Positions 55,465 to 64,000 of a DNA stretch of 64,000 bases are shown piece by piece. How positions within the stretch are numbered: position 1 is the stretch's first letter; every line of letters begins with the position of its first letter. The notes beneath the pieces were generated by a model, which saw only the letters and a program-made list of their open reading frames with translations, had not been told where the DNA came from and made no database searches. The position numbers and the translations under genes are program-made. This DNA comes from Williamsia muralis. GTDB lineage: Bacteria; Actinomycetota; Actinomycetes; Mycobacteriales; Mycobacteriaceae. The stretch lies in contig NZ_PEBD01000004.1 in NCBI RefSeq assembly GCF_002735905.1, positions 682,001-746,000 of the forward strand, in the 5' to 3' direction.

Positions 55465-55884
55465 ATGGCAAATGTTGATGAACTACACGGCGAACCGCAC
55501 GTCCAGCGTTATCTCGAGACGAACGGGGAAGAGGGTTTCCATTGGAAGGGTACTGAGATACTCATCCTGTTCACCAAGGGTCGAAAGTCCGGCGACGAGC
55601 GACGGCATGCCTTGATCTTCCGCACCTGGGAAGACAATGCCTATCTGGTGGTGGCATCGAAGGGTGGAGCAGACGCGCCGCCTGCTTGGTTCCTCAACCT
55701 GCAGGACAACCCCGAAGCGGAGATCCAGGTCAAAGACGAGCGGATTGCCGTTCGAGCGCGAGTGGCCAACGACGAGGAGAAGCCGGCGATGTGGTCTCGC
55801 ATGGTCGAGGTGTGGCCGGACTACGACGATTACCAGACCAAGACGTCGCGTCCCATCCCCGTGGTGGTTCTCGAGCGCGTCTGA
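55465..55884 (+). CDS. Deazaflavin (F420)-dependent nitroreductase-family protein
   Basis: A 139-residue split-barrel protein of the Ddn/DUF385 family. Motifs ILILFTKGRKSGDERRHALIF and YLVVASKGGADAPPAWFLNLQDNP form the F420-binding surface. Members use reduced F420 to reduce quinones or nitroaromatics and often sit at the membrane. GTG 55462 just before ATG 55465 is an alternative start. It follows the helicase gene by 27 bases and is convergent with the DUF1684 gene. Confidence 0.88.
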   Translation: MANVDELHGEPHVQRYLETNGEEGFHWKGTEILILFTKGRKSGDERRHALIFRTWEDNAYLVVASKGGADAPPAWFLNLQDNPEAEIQVKDERIAVRARVANDEEKPAMWSRMVEVWPDYDDYQTKTSRPIPVVVLERV

Positions 55885-55909
55885 CGCACAAGCGCCGGCC
55901 GCCGCCTGA

Positions 55910-56656
55910 TCAGCCCTTCGCGATCAGGTGGCGTTCGCCGGCCCGTACCGGGAAGTCGAACCGGTTGTTCTGCGGCGGCAGCGGACACAGGTAGTGATCG
56001 GTGAACGTACACGGCGGCAGGTAGGCCCGGTTGAAGTCCACCACCACGCGGCCGTCCGCGTCCGCCGGCTCGACGTCGAGGAATCGGAACCGCTGCGTTT
56101 CGCTGCCGTTGGTCGAGTCGGCGAACACGAGTTGAGCGCCCCCGTCCGGCCTCGCGATGCCCGACAACGTAAGCGCCGTCCCGTCCACCGTCACTCTTAT
56201 GGTCGCAGTGGCCTTCGAACCCACGAACCCGTCGACGTGATCGAACGGCAGTTCGTCCGCGTCGAGTTCGATGGTCCCATCCAGAACCCAGGACGTATCC
56301 GGGTCAAAAGCTTCGATGCCTGACAGTGCCAGGCGGGTGGGCGCTTGCGGGTCGAAGACCCGGACTGCCACGCGTCCTGCACGGGCGAGGACAGCCACCG
56401 TCACGTCATTAAAATCCTGCTTCGAGCCGGGATCGAGGGGGGCATCGGCCTCGCCGGGACGGCTGACAACGGCCGCGCCATCAACGGCCGTCCACGACCC
56501 GGGAAGCGAGTTGATTGTCTGCGGTTGATCATCGAGCCAGTACGTGCCGGTGACCGAAGCCAGACCGTGGGGTGCGGTCGCGGCGACGTCGCGGTCGGCG
56601 CGCCAGAGATGCCACTGGTCGAGCCAATGGTCTGTTGTGGTGGCGGAAGTGGTCAC
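55910..56656 (-). CDS. DUF1684 family protein
   Basis: A 248-residue soluble protein beginning at GTG 56656. The N-terminal WLDQWHLWRADRD and GLASVTGTYWLDD, and the C-terminal VVVDFNRAYLPPCTFTDHYLCPLPPQNNRFDFPVRAGE, are diagnostic of DUF1684. That C-terminal segment, with conserved Asn, Cys, Pro and Arg, is probably the active or binding site. It lies 51 bases after the ABC ATPase gene in the same direction, so it is likely the last gene of the importer/oxidoreductase operon. Function unknown. Confidence 0.82.
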   Translation of the reverse strand: MTTSATTTDHWLDQWHLWRADRDVAATAPHGLASVTGTYWLDDQPQTINSLPGSWTAVDGAAVVSRPGEADAPLDPGSKQDFNDVTVAVLARAGRVAVRVFDPQAPTRLALSGIEAFDPDTSWVLDGTIELDADELPFDHVDGFVGSKATATIRVTVDGTALTLSGIARPDGGAQLVFADSTNGSETQRFRFLDVEPADADGRVVVDFNRAYLPPCTFTDHYLCPLPPQNNRFDFPVRAGERHLIAKG

Positions 56657-56707
56657 CGTGATGCCTTTCGGTTCGGGTCGGTACAGCGAGAGTGGGAGAT
56701 CAGATGG

Positions 56708-58381
56708 TCAGTGGGTCAGCGAAGCGGTGCGCGCGGCTGCGCGTTTGCCTGGGATGGCGTCGAGCAGGCGCTGGGTGTACGGATTCGACGGATGCTGGAA
56801 TACGTCTGCAACAGAGCCGGATTCGACGATCTTGCCTTTTTCGAACACAGACACGGTATGTGCCACCTGAGCGACCACGGCGAGGTCGTGGGAGATGAAC
56901 AGATAGGTCAGGCCGAGACGCTCCTGCAGTTCGGCGAGCAGTTCGAGGATCTGCTCCTGCACCGAGACGTCGAGCGCCGATACGGGTTCGTCGAGGAGTA
57001 CCACTTCGGGTTCGAGCACCAGGGAACGGGCGATGGCCACACGTTGGCGTTGGCCACCCGACAACTCGACCGGCAACCGATCGAGGTGGTCGCGGGGCAG
57101 GCCCACCTGGTCGAGCAGTTCCGCGGCTTTGTGATGGCGTGAGCGGCGATCACCGATCCGGAACGACACCAGCGGCTCGATGATGCTGTCGCGCACGGTG
57201 AAGCGTGGATCGAGTGAGGCGAACGGATCCTGATGAACCAGCTGGAATCGCCGGCGCAGCGGTCGGAGTTCACGCCAGGAAAGATCGGTGATGTCGGTGC
57301 CCTCGAAGCGAACCCGGCCTGATGTCGGCTTCTCCAGGCCCATGGCCACCCGCAGAGTGGTGGTCTTGCCCGATCCGGACTCTCCGACGAGGGCGTGGGT
57401 CCGGCCGGCGGCGACGCGAACGGAGATCCCGTCGAGGGCGGTGAACGGCTCGCCCCCGCTCACGTCGAATCTCTTTGTCACCGAGTCGAGTTCGATGATG
57501 GGATTGTCGACCTCGACCCGGTCGGGAGCGACCACGAAACGGGGTGTGATGACGCCGCCCTGGGCGAGCGCGGGTGCCGCGGCTATCAGTCGGCGGGTGT
57601 ACGAGTTGTCGGGCTCGACGAGAATGCTTGCCGGCGAACCCTCTTCGACGATGTGCCCGTGCTGCATGACGATCACCCGGTCGGCGCGGTCCGCGGCGAC
57701 CGCCAGATCGTGGGTGATGATCAACAGGGCGGTGCCGGTGTCGCGTACGAGTGACTCGAGGTGGTCGAGGATGCGGGCCTGCACGGTGACGTCGAGCGCG
57801 CTGGTCGGTTCGTCGGCGATGATCAGGTCGGGTTTGCCGGCGAGCGCGATCGCGATCAGAACGCGCTGACGTTGACCACCGGAGAGTTCGTGTGGGTAGC
57901 GGCGGATACGTTCGGCGGGGTCGTCGAGGCCCGCTTTGGTGAGAGCGTCGATCACCTCGTCACCGATCTCGGCTCCGCGGACACCACGCAGCTTCACGGC
58001 TTCGGCGACCTGCACCCCGATGCGCTGAGTGGGGTTCAGTCCCACCATCGGGTCCTGCGGGATGAGTCCTACGACCGAACCACGAAGTCGCCGAACCACT
58101 TTCTCCTTGGCGCCGGCGATCTCCACACCGCCGACCTTGATCGATCCAGACGTCACTCGCCCGTTGGCGGGCAACAACCCGATGATCGCGTTCGCGGTGG
58201 TGGTCTTGCCGGAACCCGACTCGCCGACGACCGCAACCACCTCGCCCGGATTCACCTGCAGATCCAGGTTGTGGACGGCAGGCGTCACCTGCCGGTTCCG
58301 TCGGTAGCCGATGGTCAGGCCACGGATGTCGACGATGGGGACGCGAGCATCAGATGCCGACTTGCGGAGGCTGGTGGTCAT
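56708..58381 (-). CDS. Peptide/nickel-type ABC importer, fused double ATPase
   Basis: A 557-residue protein starting MTTSLRKSASDAR at 58381. It joins two complete ABC domains, equivalent to DppD and DppF. Each half has Walker A (GESGSGKTTT), a signature LSGGQRQRV and a Walker B (LIIADEPTSALD in the first; VVLLDEPVSALD in the second). The oligopeptide-type C-terminal extensions are present (NSYTRRLIAAAP, NPYTQRLLDAIPG). It overlaps the permease gene by four bases. Substrate class is peptides, opines, nickel or, in this setting, perhaps an organosulfur compound. Confidence 0.93.
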   Translation of the reverse strand: MTTSLRKSASDARVPIVDIRGLTIGYRRNRQVTPAVHNLDLQVNPGEVVAVVGESGSGKTTTANAIIGLLPANGRVTSGSIKVGGVEIAGAKEKVVRRLRGSVVGLIPQDPMVGLNPTQRIGVQVAEAVKLRGVRGAEIGDEVIDALTKAGLDDPAERIRRYPHELSGGQRQRVLIAIALAGKPDLIIADEPTSALDVTVQARILDHLESLVRDTGTALLIITHDLAVAADRADRVIVMQHGHIVEEGSPASILVEPDNSYTRRLIAAAPALAQGGVITPRFVVAPDRVEVDNPIIELDSVTKRFDVSGGEPFTALDGISVRVAAGRTHALVGESGSGKTTTLRVAMGLEKPTSGRVRFEGTDITDLSWRELRPLRRRFQLVHQDPFASLDPRFTVRDSIIEPLVSFRIGDRRSRHHKAAELLDQVGLPRDHLDRLPVELSGGQRQRVAIARSLVLEPEVVLLDEPVSALDVSVQEQILELLAELQERLGLTYLFISHDLAVVAQVAHTVSVFEKGKIVESGSVADVFQHPSNPYTQRLLDAIPGKRAAARTASLTH

Positions 58382-59376
58382 CGTTCGAGTTCCTGAAGGG
58401 TCTTGGAGATGTGGTTGAGCGAAAGCACCGTGATCGCGATGAACAGACCGGGCATCAGCGAGACCCACGGGGCAGTGACGAGAAAGTTGCGTCCGGTGGA
58501 GACGAGGGTGCCCCACTCGGCCTGCGGTGGTGCGGCACCGAAGCCGAGGAAGCTCAGTGCAGCGATCGCGATGATCGCGACACCGAAGTCCAGGACGGCG
58601 AGGACCGCGACCGGACCCCACGAGTTGGGCAAGATGTGCCGCAACAGGACTCGCGTCCACGAGGCGCCACCCGCACGGGCCGCCTCCACGTAGGGAAGGG
58701 TCTTGACCCTCAGTACCTCGGCGCGGGTCGTCCGGGCGAAACCTGGGACGATGCCGATACCCACGGCGATGGCGACGGGGACGGTGCCGAAGCCGAGCGC
58801 GGTGACGATCGCCAAGGCCAGCAGCAGGCCGGGAATGGCCAGCAGCACATCGACGAACCGCATGATCACCGAATCGGTGACGCCGCTGAAGAACCCCGAG
58901 ATCACGCCGAGCGTGAGTCCGGCCACGACTGCGATGGCCAGGGCGATCAGAGCCGCTTCGATCGTCAAGGTTGATCCGTACAGTGTCCGCGTCCACAGGT
59001 CGCGGCCCATCTCGTCGGTACCGAACAGGTGCGTTGTGCTCGGCGCCAACAGTCGGTCGGCCGGGGCGGTCCGGTAGGGGTCGTAGGAAGTGAACCAGGA
59101 CGGGAAGAACGCCGACACCCCGACAAACGCGACGAACAGCACGGTCAGGACGAACAGAGGCCGCCGAACCGCTTTGGCCGTGGTCTCGCGGAGCGGGCCC
59201 CAGCGACCGCCGGGCTCTGTCGCCCCGGGTGGGGTCAGCGAGTGATCAGGTTTCGCGACCGGCCGCTCCACCGGCAGATCGATCCCCAGTGCACTGGCAC
59301 TCGAACTGGTGATGCCGGAGACGGAGCGAAGCGGAGCTCGACCGTTCTCGATGCGGTCTTTCAGCGTCTCGGTCAT
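58378..59376 (-). CDS. Peptide/nickel-type ABC permease (DppC-like)
   Basis: A 332-residue inner-membrane protein. A cytosolic N-terminal tail of about 75 residues precedes six helices. The coupling loop is around VLRVKTLPYVEAARAGGASWTRVLLRHILPNSWGPV, the EAA motif of the DppC type. Start ATG 59376 is one base after the DppB-like stop. The N-tail is somewhat longer than usual for the family. Confidence 0.92.
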   Translation of the reverse strand: MTETLKDRIENGRAPLRSVSGITSSSASALGIDLPVERPVAKPDHSLTPPGATEPGGRWGPLRETTAKAVRRPLFVLTVLFVAFVGVSAFFPSWFTSYDPYRTAPADRLLAPSTTHLFGTDEMGRDLWTRTLYGSTLTIEAALIALAIAVVAGLTLGVISGFFSGVTDSVIMRFVDVLLAIPGLLLALAIVTALGFGTVPVAIAVGIGIVPGFARTTRAEVLRVKTLPYVEAARAGGASWTRVLLRHILPNSWGPVAVLAVLDFGVAIIAIAALSFLGFGAAPPQAEWGTLVSTGRNFLVTAPWVSLMPGLFIAITVLSLNHISKTLQELER

Positions 59377-59377
59377 G

Positions 59378-60346
59378 TCAGCTCACCTTTGTCTTCGTGC
59401 GGACTTTCGTCGTGTGGGCGATGCGCGGATCCAGCAGCGGGTAGAGGAGATCGACGATCAGGTTGACCAGGACGAACGCGGCGGCGGCCAGTGTCACGAT
59501 GGCCAGTACCACCGGGATGTCCTGGGCGAGAACCGCTTCCTGTGCCAGTTTGCCGATCCCGTTGCGGTTGAACACGGTCTCGGTCACGATGGCGCTGGTC
59601 ACCGTCACCCCGACGAGCAGGCCGAAGATGGTCAGCGCCGGCAGGGCGGCGTTGCGGAACGCATGCTTGAGCTGGACGGCACCGCGGGACAGGCCCTTGG
59701 CCCGGGCGGTCACGATGTACTGCTCGCTCAGCGTTTCGTTGAAACTCCGGGTCAGCACCTGCGCCAACGCCGCCGTGGTGGGGATGGCCATCGTGATCAC
59801 CGGCAGGATGAGGTACTCGGCACCACCCGATCCCTGCGAGGGCAGCCAGCCGAGGTTGAATGCGAAGACCTGGATGAGGATCAGGGCGATCAGGAAGGAC
59901 GGAACCGCAACGCCGAACGCGGGCAAGCGGTCCAGCAGGATCCGGACGGGCTTGAAATGGACGAACGCGGCGAGGTACGCGAGGACGGTTCCGGCGATGA
60001 CTGCGAGTAGCCCGGCCAGCACACTGAGGGTCAGCGTGCCGCCGAGGCGTTCGGCGATCAGGTCGGATACCGGTGCCTGCTTGGAGATCGACAGGCCCCA
60101 TTCTCCGCGGACGGCGCCGCTCAGCAGTGAGAAGTATTGGTCGATCATGGATTTGTCGAGTCCGTACCTGGACTTGACGGCCAGCAACTCTTCCGGCGAC
60201 ATGGTGTCCGGGTCGAGTCCGGCCGCGCCCAGCTGAATGCCGACGGCATCGCTCGGCAGGAGGTAGAGGATCACGAACGTCAACGTGAATGCTGCCCACA
60301 ACACCACAACCGCCTGGGCGATTCGGCCTGCTATGTACCTGCGCAT
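59378..60346 (-). CDS. Peptide/nickel-type ABC permease (DppB-like)
   Basis: A 322-residue inner-membrane protein starting MRRYIAGRIAQAVVVLW at 60346 behind GGAAGGAA. Six helices are visible. The EAA loop is YIVTARAKGLSRGAVQLKHAFRNAALPALTIFG. An earlier in-frame ATG (60400) lacks a better ribosome site. It pairs with the DppC-like protein to form the channel. Confidence 0.92.
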   Translation of the reverse strand: MRRYIAGRIAQAVVVLWAAFTLTFVILYLLPSDAVGIQLGAAGLDPDTMSPEELLAVKSRYGLDKSMIDQYFSLLSGAVRGEWGLSISKQAPVSDLIAERLGGTLTLSVLAGLLAVIAGTVLAYLAAFVHFKPVRILLDRLPAFGVAVPSFLIALILIQVFAFNLGWLPSQGSGGAEYLILPVITMAIPTTAALAQVLTRSFNETLSEQYIVTARAKGLSRGAVQLKHAFRNAALPALTIFGLLVGVTVTSAIVTETVFNRNGIGKLAQEAVLAQDIPVVLAIVTLAAAAFVLVNLIVDLLYPLLDPRIAHTTKVRTKTKVS

Positions 60347-60429
60347 GGCTGCGGTTCCTTCCTGTGGCGGTTGGCCCCGGTGGTCTTCACCCGGGGCCAA
60401 CCGGTCGAGCTCGGTTGATGCGTGGTCGA

Positions 60430-62112
60430 TTACGGCTGAAGGAACGTGTCGTTGAGAGCCAAGAAGCTCTCGGACGTGAACCGGAAGCCGTTGACCTTGT
60501 TGCTGACGCCGGCCAGCTGCTGGCGTTCAAACAGCGGGAAGCCGACACCCTGATCGATCAGCAGGTTCTGCAGATCGTCGTAGGCCTGTTTGGTCTGGGC
60601 CTCGTCGGTGGTCTGCACGGCCTTCGTGAACAACTGCTGGATCTGGGCCGCCACCTCGGGGGTGGCCGCGTTCTTGGCAATCGCCTTCTGGTTGGCGAGC
60701 GATTCGACCAGGATGAACTGCAGCGCACCGGGATCGGCGCGGGTGAAGTAGGTTCCGATCAGATCGTAGCCACCACTCTTGAGTAGACCGATCGACTCGG
60801 CCTGAGTGACCACCTTCAACTGCAGGTCGATGCCGACCTGACGCCACTGATCCTGCAGGAGCTCGTTACCGGCAGCGAACTGTCCGACGACGGGCAGGGT
60901 AAGGGTCAACTGCTGACCGTTCTTGGACCGGTAATCACTGCCGGCGGGCTTGGTCCAGCCGGCGGCGTCGAGCAACTTGCCGGCACCTTCGGGATCGAAG
61001 CCCAGCTTGCCGGCCTGCGACTGGAAGAACGGCGTGGTGAGGTCGAAGACACCCTCGACCACGGGGTAATCCGGGCCGTAGACGGTGGCGGCGTTGGTCT
61101 TGAGGTCGGTGGCCTTGTACAGCGCCTGACGGACCTGCGGATCGGACAGCGGTTTGCCGGCACTGACGTTCGGGAACAACGTGTTCGAGACGCCGGGCAG
61201 TGACCGCGACTCGATGTAGCCGCCGGAGTTCTTGATCAATTCCTGATCCTCGACGGTCAGCGGATTGCGGGGCCAGGTGATGTCGACGGCGCCGCTGACG
61301 AGGTTGCCGGTGCGGACGCTGTCCTCAGCGACGTAGCTGTACTTGACCGAATCGAGGTACGCCTCCCCGGTGTTCTTGTTGAGGTTCGACCCCCACGTGT
61401 AGCCGGCCCGCCGGCTGAGCGAGATGCCCTGGCCGGGGGTGTAGTTGTCGAGCGTGAACAGACCGGAACCGCTGAACTGGCCGAGGCACCGCTCTTCCGG
61501 CGTCTTCTGGAACGACGCCGGCGAGATCAAGGCGAGGTTTGTGGTGGACGTCGCCTGCAGGAAGGACGAGTTCGGCTGGGTGAAGTGGAACTTCACGGTC
61601 TGCGGATCGACGACGGTGGCCGATTCGAGGCCGAGGATGTAGCTGGCGCCGAAGGCCGTTCCGCCGCTGGTCCTGGCCAGGTCGATGAACCCGTCGAAGT
61701 TGGTCTTGACGGCCTCGGCGTTCAGCGGTGCTCCGTCGGAGAAGGTCACGCCGTCACGCAGGGTGAAGGTGTAGTCGAGGCCGTTCGGGCTGATCTCCCA
61801 CTTGCTCGCCAGCCACGGCACGATCTCGCCGGTGTCCGGGTTCTGGTCGGTCAACGAATCCGCGATGTTGCGGATCACCGAGCGGTGCTCGATCCAATAG
61901 GTCTGGAACGGGTCAACGCAGGTGAAGGTGGGATTGTCCGGGAAGTAGGCGATGTCGAGTGTGCCGCCGCGGACGGGATTGGCGGCGTCGCCGCTGGGGC
62001 CGGATTCGGCGTTTCCGCCGGAGCTGCACGCGGTCGCGACCAGGGTCGACATCAGGGCGAGTGCGCCTGCGACCTTCCATCGGCCGGATCTCGTGCGGGT
62101 GTGTTGACGCAT
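60430..62112 (-). CDS. Family 5 ABC substrate-binding lipoprotein
   Basis: A 560-residue extracytoplasmic solute-binding protein. The signal peptide ends in LVATACSSGG, giving a lipidated Cys near residue 29. SBP_5 features include YWIEHRSVIRNIADSLTDQNPDTGEIVPWLASKWEI and FTLRDGVTFSDGAPLNAEAVKTNFD. It delivers substrate to the DppB/C-like channel. Its gene follows the acyl-CoA-dehydrogenase-like gene by 47 bases. Confidence 0.92.
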   Translation of the reverse strand: MRQHTRTRSGRWKVAGALALMSTLVATACSSGGNAESGPSGDAANPVRGGTLDIAYFPDNPTFTCVDPFQTYWIEHRSVIRNIADSLTDQNPDTGEIVPWLASKWEISPNGLDYTFTLRDGVTFSDGAPLNAEAVKTNFDGFIDLARTSGGTAFGASYILGLESATVVDPQTVKFHFTQPNSSFLQATSTTNLALISPASFQKTPEERCLGQFSGSGLFTLDNYTPGQGISLSRRAGYTWGSNLNKNTGEAYLDSVKYSYVAEDSVRTGNLVSGAVDITWPRNPLTVEDQELIKNSGGYIESRSLPGVSNTLFPNVSAGKPLSDPQVRQALYKATDLKTNAATVYGPDYPVVEGVFDLTTPFFQSQAGKLGFDPEGAGKLLDAAGWTKPAGSDYRSKNGQQLTLTLPVVGQFAAGNELLQDQWRQVGIDLQLKVVTQAESIGLLKSGGYDLIGTYFTRADPGALQFILVESLANQKAIAKNAATPEVAAQIQQLFTKAVQTTDEAQTKQAYDDLQNLLIDQGVGFPLFERQQLAGVSNKVNGFRFTSESFLALNDTFLQP

Positions 62113-62159
62113 TGTCGTGGTTCTTCTTTCGGGTGAGTTGATGAAGCGGTCGAGCGGGA

Positions 62160-63332
62160 TCAGCCGCGCAGGAGTGAGCGACCGGCGGCCAGCAGAGCGG
62201 TGTCTTCCTGGGGCGGATGCACGCGAACACAGAGCACGTCGCGCAGGTGTCGTTCGAGCGGATTGTGCCGGGTCAGTGCGGCGTTGCCGAGGGCGGCGAC
62301 CGCGGTCTGGACTGCGGCGATCACCGACCGGGCGATCTGGACCTTGACCAGCGACAGGCCTGCCGCCACGGCCGGATCGTCGGCGGCGACGCGCAGAAGT
62401 GTTCCGTAGAGCAGGGTTTCGGCCTGCACTATCTGGGCGTCGATCTCACCGGCGATGGCCTGGATGCGTTCGGTCTCGGCAATGGGACGGCCCAACGCGG
62501 TCGGTACGCGTTCACGGGCGTATGTCACGAATGCCGTACGGGCCGCCCGCGCAACTCCGACGTACAGCGCGGGATGGCCGAAACCCGTTGGGCCGGTGGC
62601 CACTGCGGGGTCGCGGTAGACGCCATCGGTCTTCGGGATCTCGAGGAAGTTCTCCTCGCCGACCTCGACACCTGCGTAGCTGACGTCGTGGGTGTTGGAG
62701 GCGCGCAGCCCCAGGTGATCCCAGGTCTGGTGCCAGGTGATCCCGGCGGAGTCGGCGGGAACGATCACGTGCCCGACCCTCGGCTCCTCTTCATCGGTGA
62801 TCGCCCAGACCAGGTGGTACGCCAGTGCCGTGCCTCCGGTGGCAAAGGTCTTGCGACCGGTGAGGGTCCAACCGTGTGCAGTCCGCTGCGCGATGGTCTT
62901 GGGCAGACCGCCGCGGGCCGGTGCGCCCAGTTCCGGCTCGGCGCGGATCACGTTGACCGGGGCCGGTCCCTGCGCCGACTGCCGGAGCAGGTCGTCGTAG
63001 AGGTCGGTGGGCCACGAGTTCGTGGCCGCCTGCATCTGGTGGATCGCCAGGTTGTTGGCGGCGATGAGTGCCACAGACGGGTCGCCTTCACCGAGCGCGG
63101 AGAGGATCTGCACGACCTCGAACGGTCCGGCCTCGGGACCGCCGAACCGTGCTGCCACGGTGGCCGTGAGGTACCCGCCCCGATGGGCGGCAGCCAGGCC
63201 GGCCACCGGGATATCTCCACTTCGGTCGTATTGCTCAGCGGTGGAAGCGACTTCGGCGGTCAGCGCCTTGAGGCCCGACGGTGAGAGGTCGGGTGTCGGG
63301 AGCGTCACGGCCCGCACCGAGGTGACCGTCAT
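62160..63332 (-). CDS. Acyl-CoA dehydrogenase-like flavoprotein (SfnB/DszC type)
   Basis: A 390-residue protein starting MTVTSVRAVTLPTPD at 63332; its ATGA overlaps the stop of the LLM gene. The segments SALGEGDPSVALIAANNLAIHQM, TGRKTFATGGTALAYHLVWA and TWDHLGLRASNTHDVSYAGVEV are those of the acyl-CoA dehydrogenase fold. Close association with an LLM monooxygenase points to the desulfurisation branch (DszC, SfnB-like), which acts as an FMNH2-dependent monooxygenase rather than a dehydrogenase. This functional reading is an inference. Confidence 0.85.
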   Translation of the reverse strand: MTVTSVRAVTLPTPDLSPSGLKALTAEVASTAEQYDRSGDIPVAGLAAAHRGGYLTATVAARFGGPEAGPFEVVQILSALGEGDPSVALIAANNLAIHQMQAATNSWPTDLYDDLLRQSAQGPAPVNVIRAEPELGAPARGGLPKTIAQRTAHGWTLTGRKTFATGGTALAYHLVWAITDEEEPRVGHVIVPADSAGITWHQTWDHLGLRASNTHDVSYAGVEVGEENFLEIPKTDGVYRDPAVATGPTGFGHPALYVGVARAARTAFVTYARERVPTALGRPIAETERIQAIAGEIDAQIVQAETLLYGTLLRVAADDPAVAAGLSLVKVQIARSVIAAVQTAVAALGNAALTRHNPLERHLRDVLCVRVHPPQEDTALLAAGRSLLRG

Positions 63333-64000
63333 GCCTGTCCGGCCGTCGCGAAGGCACCGAGATGATCGGACTGCAGTGTGCCGCGCTTGCCGGTGGCCTC
63401 CCGGTGCGCGAGTTCCTGACGGACCAGCGGCACCACGTAACGGCCGTAGTCGATGGCGTCGTTGAGGGTGTCGTATCCACGGATGGAGACGAGATCGGCG
63501 CCCAGGTCGATGTAGTCGAGGATGGCGGCCGCCACCGTCTCGGCGCTGCCGACCAGAGCCGTGGACGCGCCTGCACCGTTCACGGCTGCCGCGGTCCGGG
63601 TCCACAGGGCCCGGTCGTAGATGTCTTTCCGGTTCGCGAAGTCCAGTGCACGTTGAGATCCGACGTTCTGCGGGGTGTTACCGGCGATGGCCTTGTACAT
63701 CGGGTTCTTCGAGAAGTTGGCCTCGATACGGTCGACGTAGTCGTAAGCCTTGGCCCACGCGAGATCATCGGTGCGGTCGATGATGGGGCGGAACGTCACC
63801 CAGATTCGTGGGCGATCCGTGCGGCCGGACTCGGCGGCGATACGGTGCACCCGCTCGATCTGGCTTTTGATGTCCGCCAACGGTTCTCCCCAGAAGCTGA
63901 AGATGTCGGCCTTGCGTCCGCCGATCTCGAACGCGGCATCGGACTGTCCGCCGATCGAGATCGGGACCTGCGCGCCGTACGGCGCGAAGCCGGGACCGAA
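63329..64000 (-). CDS. LLM-class flavin-dependent monooxygenase, C-terminal part (runs off right edge)
   Basis: The frame is open to the window edge; about 223 C-terminal residues are present. FAPYGAQVPISIGGQSDAAFEIGGRKADIFSFWGEPL and the later VGSAETVAAAILDYIDLGADLVSIRGYDTLNDAIDYG fit the SsuD-like luciferase family, which uses FMNH2 to cleave C-S bonds of sulfonates or related compounds. It is translationally coupled to the acyl-CoA-dehydrogenase-like gene. The start and N-terminus lie outside the window. Confidence 0.87.
   Translation of the reverse strand, partial: FGPGFAPYGAQVPISIGGQSDAAFEIGGRKADIFSFWGEPLADIKSQIERVHRIAAESGRTDRPRIWVTFRPIIDRTDDLAWAKAYDYVDRIEANFSKNPMYKAIAGNTPQNVGSQRALDFANRKDIYDRALWTRTAAAVNGAGASTALVGSAETVAAAILDYIDLGADLVSIRGYDTLNDAIDYGRYVVPLVRQELAHREATGKRGTLQSDHLGAFATAGQA

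Noticed and set aside
59373-60299. A 308-codon alternative frame over the DppB-like gene
   Set aside because: It is Arg/Gly/Pro-rich shadow sequence; the DppB frame has the helices and the EAA motif.

Overview
The window is chromosomal DNA from a high-GC actinobacterium of the order Mycobacteriales. I would guess Gordonia or a close relative. The evidence is a gene order matching the M. tuberculosis Rv0876c-Rv0884c block (MFS transporter, DUF3027, DUF2530, MarR, RNA methyltransferase, SepH, SerC), followed by citA, pdxH, gltA2, an EchA6-type crotonase and AccD3. Also pointing there are a mycofactocin-type SDR, an F420/Ddn-family protein, frequent GTG starts and many leaderless-type promoters (TANNNT placed 6-8 nt before the start codon). 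The genus is an inference; the order-level placement is well supported. I saw no rRNA, tRNA, CRISPR array, prophage or intact insertion sequence.

Layout. 1-15.8 kb is conserved core: MFS fragment, DUF3027 plus a sacsin/Hsp90-like ATPase, PAP2 phosphatase, DUF2530, MarR, Eis-like acetyltransferase, SpoU methyltransferase, DUF6928, SepH, SerC, citrate synthase 2, PdxH, an EntS-like exporter and an AarF/UbiB kinase. 16.1-19.8 kb is accessory: a DUF2236 oxygenase behind an operator-overlapped promoter, a decayed stretch, and a four-gene translationally coupled cassette. That cassette holds a WXG100 protein with a YxxxD export signal, a WXG-domain effector-like protein and two small membrane proteins. 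19.9-29.3 kb is sugar and central metabolism: aldose epimerase and PfkB kinase, the main citrate synthase with an FKBP isomerase, a GH13/GH63-type glycosidase pair and a photolyase. A 21-bp tandem repeat array follows.

29.5-33.3 kb is a NitT/TauT-type ABC importer operon with a possible GlnR box. 33.4-37.8 kb holds a UGT-type glycosyltransferase and a coupled XRE regulator / membrane protein / ABC exporter operon. 37.8-41 kb has a secreted lipase, an FMO-like oxidase and the EchA6 homologue. 41-48 kb looks like an insertion between echA6 and accD3: an NCS1 permease, a second 21-bp repeat array, an NAD(P)-binding protein, an aldolase/PfkB kinase pair, a frameshifted styrene/indole monooxygenase and a mycofactocin-type SDR. 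48-55.9 kb has AccD3, a doubly broken DUF222/HNH gene, two flavin or deazaflavin proteins and a SWIM/SNF2 helicase. 55.9-64 kb is one leftward operon: an LLM flavin monooxygenase (cut by the window edge), an acyl-CoA-dehydrogenase-like flavoprotein, a complete peptide/nickel-type ABC importer and a DUF1684 protein. It probably serves uptake and oxidation of an organic, perhaps sulfur-containing, substrate.

The most likely candidate for an undescribed system is the type VII effector-like cassette at 17.6-19.8 kb. The two 21-bp repeat arrays are the most unusual non-coding signal.
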